64,000 nt of DNA from the NCBI GenBank assembly GCA_020809705.1, contig CP085828.1, positions 1,488,001-1,552,000 on the forward strand, given 5' to 3'. Positions within the stretch are counted from its first letter, which is position 1. Each line of letters begins with the position of its first letter. The stretch comes from Calonectria ilicicola. Taxonomy: Eukaryota > Ascomycota > Sordariomycetes > Hypocreales > Nectriaceae. The notes under the pieces were generated by a model. That model was given only the letters and a program-made list of their open reading frames with translations, made no database searches and had not been told where the DNA came from. The position numbers were made by a program, and so were the translations under genes. Below, in pieces: positions 58,721 through 64,000 of the stretch.

Positions 58721-59900
58721 AGTTGCTAGCTGCAGGAGCTCACTGCAGCAGCGAGAAGAAAAAGAAAGGAGAGACGGTCGCAGCGCCTAGCGTTCAGCTG
58801 GCGCGCATGGGGAAGAAGCAACGTGGAAGGGAATTGAAGGGAGAGTGAGAAGTGACGTTGATGCAGATAAGATTGATGTTGCGCCTCATCCGCATCACCT
58901 ACGCAGCAACATACGTAATTGAGGCCACGGAGTCCGTTAGGCTACGGCACCTGGGGGCACCTGGGGAAGGCGCCGCCCCTGTTCCTGGTGAAGTTTGGCC
59001 AATGAATCACTGCGCCCGCCAGCGGGGAGTGGGCTGTCTTAGGTCCCGCGCCCCTAGAACTCCACTGTCAAACAGTCCCTGTGGCGCTGGCGGCAGTTGG
59101 CGTATAGTGGTGACCAGTGCCAGGCGCATGAATTAGTGGATGCTACTCGGATGGTGGGGGGTGGAGCCCAAGGATAGCCTCAGTCCTTTGTTCCCCTTCA
59201 GAGGCTACCCTAAATTCAGTGCAAACCTGTACAGGAAACTTTCCCTTAAGCCCGTATTTAATATATATTTCATAGAAGGAGAATCTATAAAGGTTCGCTT
59301 TCTTTTATACGAGCATTATGCTCTGTCTCATGCAGAAATCCACCATTTATTTTGTTTAGTTTACACTGGCATGTAATCACTGGTTTGGTTCTTCCAAAGG
59401 AATTGTTGATCACTTTGAGCGCAAGAAAGCATCTGATTTATGATACTCAATTCAATTAAAAAAACGGTACGCCCCAGGCTAAATAAATTCATATCAAGGA
59501 TATATATAAACCAAAAGGTGATATCTTCCCCAATTCTTTTCCTGACCCAAACCCATCCTAAATACAATCCAAATAAAAACGCCGCTGGGCTTTGCCTTGC
59601 CCACTCATGCCACGCTTGATACAAATGAAAACAAGGAATGTCGTCAATATCTACAAAAAAAAAAAAAAAAGAAAAAAACAAGGAGCAAGTTGCAGCTGAC
59701 CAATACCAATGCCTGTGCACATAGGCTGTCAATCTGCGACAAGCTCGCCCCCTATTTCTCGGCCCCCCCGTGACACAAGAGGGTGGTGCGCTTCGTGTCC
59801 AGCACTTAGTGCGCGATATCGCCTCGAATAGGTTTCTAGAAATTGTATTGTCGTCATTGCGGACCCCACTATTCATTGACTGCATGCATGGAACATGCTT
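58721..59900. other. Spacer between alg5 and a hypothetical gene
   Basis: Holds the alg5 promoter and the 3' end of the next gene. A run of about 16 A is near 59655. No gene recognised. Confidence 0.45.
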
Positions 59901-61213
59901 CTAGATGGTCATTTTGGACTCTCCCCTTCGGTGGTTTTTGCGCAGAAGTTTGCTGCCCGCTTTGGTCAATGTCCATGACCTGGCTCTGGGTGTCGGTATT
60001 GGTGGAGACGCAGGCTCCGGGAACTTGTTGACGATTTGGTTAGGTGCGAAAGAGGGTGCTCTATGTCGATTGTTGCGGGGGAGGCCGAAATCAAGCAGTC
60101 CGACGCTAGGATCAATAATTTCCTTTTCCTGGTATCGTGATCGGGAGACCCGTCGTTGCTCATTTTTCTCGTCCATATCCAAAACACCGCTTTGCAGCGA
60201 AACCTTGTCGAACTGAAAATCAAAGTCAAGCAGAGGTGAGCGTGGTGCGGGTTCCATAGACTGGCGCGTGGCGGATCTTTGTGGCGTCAATGGCCCGGAC
60301 GAGTAATGCTTGGCAGACGTGGGTGTAAGTGCAGGAAGGGATGAAACAGACCCTTGCCGTGAGTGTCGTTCCCAAAAGCTGGAGTATTCGCTTTGGTTGC
60401 GAGAGTGAGCGCGAGGCGGTGAACCGTACGGACTTGTTGAGATGCAAACGATCGGCCTGGTTGGGGTTTGTGGAAGAGGCGGTCCGGTTGACGGCGTCAA
60501 AGTCCGTTCGGCAAGCGGTGTGCTGGCGAGTTTGGCGACTTGAGCTAGTCGGTTGATGGATACATCTGATACACTTCGAGCAGTCGGATGCAAACGATGA
60601 GGGCGTCCAACGTCGGTATTCGGTCGGGGGATGTTGATGGGCTCGATCAACGGAGCCATACCAATTCGCTTTGACCTGCGTACATCCAGGGACTCTCCCA
60701 GGCTCTCATGAGAGAGGAGTCCTCCTGATAAGGAATTTGTTAGACTTATATGAAATTCATGTCTAACATTTCTTGTTCGCTCTTGAACGAACCTTTGCTC
60801 GGCGCGCGGCTATGGTAGGGACAACGGTTCATCTCCTTGCCTCTCTGAGAGGCGACATATGAGGATGAGCCCGTAGAAGAACCAGTGATGCCGGAGCCAC
60901 GGGGACCACGCGAGAAGTCACCCGTAGAGTAGGTAGTCGTGGATGAGCCACTGCCCATGCGCGGAATACCCGGAACGTTCACCTGATGCTCTTGGGAGCT
61001 GGCCGTGGCGTGCCGCACATGATTTGCCTCCCGCACATGGGATTGGTTGGCAATGCGGGCGTCCATAGGTGCTGTTGAGAAAGCATCGCTGGCAGCATGA
61101 TTGGGAACGTGGTGGTATGGCGCAGCTGAGGCAGGCTTGTTCTCCTCGGTGGTCTTTGTGGTGTGGTCTTTGGCTTGTTGGCGACCACGCCGAATGCGCG
61201 AGATGATCGACAT
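59901..61213 (-). CDS. Low-complexity hypothetical protein, 414 aa
   Basis: Two exons, 61213-60793 and 60724-59901, with a 68-nt GT-AG intron, give 414 residues. The start MSIISRIRRGRQQAKDHTTK is basic. A cysteine-containing short motif (EMNRCPYHSRAPSKGG) crosses the splice site; after it come VRRSKRIGMAPLIEPINIPR and long Ser/Pro/Arg stretches (STSPYGSPPRAHSRNQSEYS), ending RARSWTLTKAGSKLLRKNHR. Many SP and RxxS sites suggest phosphorylation. There is no signal peptide, membrane helix or known domain. I do not recognise a family; probably a disordered cytosolic or nuclear protein of ascomycetes. Confidence 0.7.
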
Positions 61214-63606
61214 GACTGAGAATGAGTGGTGGTTGGTATCAAAAGCTTTTGAAGAAAAATATGTTTGAAGTGCGCGTGATAGAGCAAGAGTGACGAGATG
61301 AGATGCAAATGAGGTTCAAATTCAAATATTGGGTTGTTGAGAGGTTGTACCAAGAGACAAACGTCAAGTCTGTCTTTGGAGGGTAGATGTTTGTATGTGA
61401 AGTAGCCAAGCAGGGAAGTATTGGCCAAGCAAAGTAGAGAATAGACTAGCTATCTCGGAGAGAGTTGTTGTGGGTGAATGTGCGAGATTGATCTCGTTTG
61501 TGCAAAAGGAAGCCAAACTGAGGAAGACATGGATGGGGAATATATATACAGATGGGTGCGGCGGGCTTGGGACTTACAGACGGAAGAGAAGCGGCCGGAT
61601 AACGTGGGATCGAGATCGTCACTCAACGGTGTGGGAGAGGGCGTCGCGGCTAGTGGTTGTCTGACTCGTCCTGTTCCTGGATCGAGCGCCAATTGCCTGG
61701 AAGAGGATTAGAATGACCCGATTGTGCCGCCACCGATAACAATGGCAACCTAGAATGGTCTGAGGGGTAAAGGAGAGGCGGAAGAAGATGTTGGAAGTGG
61801 GATGAGAGAGCGCCCAAAACCTGGCAACAGATCAGCCCTGGCGATGCTGGGTTTTTGTACAGTATGACAAAATTTAACATGCAGCAGCTAGACAGAGCCA
61901 CGATTGGCACATATGCATTGGACAGACGCAGCTAATGGTGCCAAAAAATAAAAATGTCCAGCCAGCCAACCCGAGCCAGCTCACCAAGGCCTAACTAAAG
62001 CACGCCAGCAGGGGGAAGGGATCATTCTGCGACACGCCAAACGGGGCCCGCTTCAAGGTTACCGGGAGAAGCCTCATGCGCCCAGTGCGGTCCGAGGTGT
62101 CGCAGGGCCACGGCCTACGGGACACCCAACCTCGCAGTTTACTGTGCCACCGCCCTGCTTGAACTGAAGTCATACAGTGCGTATCGGCCGATGATATTGC
62201 AGTGTGCATCCCGGCCTATATTTGTGGCTTGTCGTATTTATGTACAACTCCCTCTGTCCATGCATCACAAACCATTCCGTCAGGTACCCGCCCCATCTCC
62301 ACCAATTCTCCGTTGCAAAACCTTGTCAGCTCGCCCTGCCCCGAAGCACCATCAATTACATGCATGGCGTCCTATGATGCTGAAGTGCGTGAGGCAAGCT
62401 CCCGCGCCCACTAAGGCTGCTACTAGTCACCCGGAGCGCTGCCAACGCCCTCCCCACCCCTTGCGCCAGAGGCACTGGGCCTCGATCCCGGCTATCTGGA
62501 TCGCGCACATGCTTCCGCTGTACGTACTCGGCTTCGCGCTCTGAAGCTCGCGCACGCCGGGCGGGGAACCTGGTCGAGACTGGCCTGGCCGTTAGAGAAG
62601 CCCTGGCAACGCCATCATGACCCACGGCAAACGCCTCGTCGCAGCTTGCTCTTACAAATCCTTCGACTGGCGTCGAATAAATCCATCCTTGCCGCGCACC
62701 CAGTTGCTCCGTGCCCTTGTCTCCGGAGCCTATCTGCTCCCCCAAGCGATAGCCTGCATGATCCGCTTCTTGGTCTGGTTTCCGGATCGTCTGCCGCTGG
62801 ACCCGACGGCCGACTAACTAGTTTCTCCGAAGGTTTCGCGCATTTGCATGCACGACACAACCGTCGAGGATGTTGCGGGGCTTCTTGGCGAGATGGATTT
62901 GGATCTCGTTGAGGTTGTTTCGACTTGCGCGTATCATCTCTCCATTCGGAATTGAGATCAACCCTAGTATTTCATGAAACTGCAACGTCACTCATGTAAC
63001 CCGCTGCAATCTTCAGAAAGGGAAAAAAAAAGTAACAGATCGTGGGCGCCTGTAGCTTATTCACATCGTGATACTGGCAGTTTTCACCAATGCTTAAAGG
63101 GTAATCATGAATATGATGTCTAACATGACCTACCTGGATCCTGGATGTGATCATAGCGTCCAGGCCTCGTGGTGTACTCACTGTGTTATTGATCCCGCTG
63201 TTTCGGTTACTTGATGAGTCGCCTCATTTCAAAACCCTGCATATTTTTTTTTTTTTAAACATTAGAACGGGCATCTTTTGTGGTTCATCGTCTTCCACTC
63301 CCAGTCTAGGCCCCCTGCAGATCTACATCAGGGATGGATTGTCTCTCCCCTTAAGCCACATCTAGGAGGGCTGCCACTAGCAGGCTCGTGCTCCTTCGCC
63401 TACAGTTCTGCACAGCAGTTCGGAAATGGCCATGCACGCATTGAACCCTGATGCACGCGATGGTCCCGGATTCATTGTGGTCAATTTTCCACGTGTAAGA
63501 AATCTCGGTGCAATATACTTGGGAATCAGAAAAGAGATAGCAAGGAAGCGCGAGGAAGAGGAAATTGGCATAAAGTTGTAAAGGATCTGAGTGTTATCGC
63601 TTCTGA
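61214..63606. other. Non-coding stretch near the right edge
   Basis: About 2.4 kb. Several open frames overlap on both strands between 62190 and 62910 without domains or splice logic. T-runs at about 63247. No gene or RNA recognised. Confidence 0.4.
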
Positions 63607-64000
63607 TACTGTCCCACCCACCCAATTCTGGCGCGTAATCCGACCTTTTTCGGGTCGCGTTCTTTTGATGTCGCGCTAGAACCTCTGGAAGTTTTCCTAG
63701 AAGAGTTAAAGTCCAAACCTCAGCTGTATGCTACGTTCGGGACTGGCCGAGGCCAACAGACCAAAACGTACTTTGGGTAAGTCTTAACATTTGTCACCAT
63801 TTTTATCATCCCAAAACTATGGATCTTTCTCCTAGTTTAACGCCACATAACCCCAAAGGAGGCGGCTGTGAGAGCTCATTGCCTTATTTAGTCTTTTTTG
63901 ACGTTCCATTAGGTATCGTCGATCGGTCTAGCCAGCTTGTGGCTTGCTTTTGCCCGGTACGAAGTGATTGATTACTCACATCTCCGTGTGCCGATGCCAA
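63607..64000 (+). CDS. Possible partial gene at the right edge
   Basis: An open frame from 63607 to 63776 reads like protein (FDVALEPLEVFLEELKSKPQ, then LYATFGTGRGQQTKTYFG) and stops at a GTAAGT donor. A 59-nt GT-AG intron (63777-63835) joins in frame to LTPHNPKGGGCESSLPYLVF, open until a TGA at 63969-63971 unless a further intron follows (a GTATCG donor is at about 63913). No in-frame ATG is present, so the start would lie in an earlier exon or the model is wrong. No family recognised. Confidence 0.3.

Noticed and set aside
62190..62910. Several overlapping frames on both strands
   Set aside because: Mutual overlap in GC-rich sequence and no motif; read as non-coding.

Overview
The window is nuclear DNA of a filamentous ascomycete. 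I infer Sordariomycetes, probably Hypocreales, from gene content and style; I could not run a search. The signs are short introns (about 47-75 nt) with GTATGT/GTAAGT donors and CTAAC/CTGAC branch sites, a FlbA-type DEP-RGS regulator, a DUF7053 protein, a CCG-6-like GPI protein and an ergosterol gene. No rRNA, tRNA, CRISPR or intact transposon was recognised. I rebuilt exon structures by hand from splice signals and frame; every multi-exon model listed closes in frame.

Layout. 0.4-8.7 kb: hgh1 (eEF2 chaperone) and enp1 (bystin) diverge, followed by a fungal hypothetical gene with an in-frame TAG and by an LtrA-family membrane protein. 10-15.9 kb: an ORC4 subunit with AT-hooks and a PHD finger, a DUF7053 protein and a GPI-anchored wall protein. 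17.3-30.6 kb: flbA/rgs, then about 10.9 kb without a convincing gene, all upstream of flbA, carrying a 75-bp inverted repeat. 30.6-46.8 kb is dense with housekeeping genes: cdc73 (Paf1 complex), leu5-like carrier, METTL4-like MT-A70 methyltransferase, mrp20 (uL23m), a hypothetical gene, mme1-like carrier, imp2 (inner-membrane peptidase), sui2 (eIF2-alpha), bub3 (spindle checkpoint) and a three-exon hypothetical gene. 47.4-61.2 kb: an aldo-keto reductase with a 4-nt micro-exon, a 1021-aa mitochondrial-type helical-repeat protein, erg1 (squalene epoxidase), alg5 (dolichyl-phosphate glucosyltransferase) and a low-complexity hypothetical protein. The last 2.8 kb is mostly non-coding, with a possible partial gene at the right edge.

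This is a eukaryotic chromosome segment, not an operon or gene cluster. The genes are linked by shared processes rather than a pathway: mitochondrial function (leu5, mme1, mrp20, imp2, the repeat protein), translation and ribosome assembly (hgh1, enp1, sui2), transcription and replication (cdc73, orc4, METTL4-like), and membrane and glycan synthesis (erg1, alg5). The most unusual signals are about RNA processing and regulation: four of 39 resolved introns are GC-AG, all with the donor GCAAGT; there is a 4-nt micro-exon between two short introns and a tandem NAGNAG acceptor; and a textbook 3' splice site ends directly at the flbA ATG, below a very long upstream region with a large hairpin.
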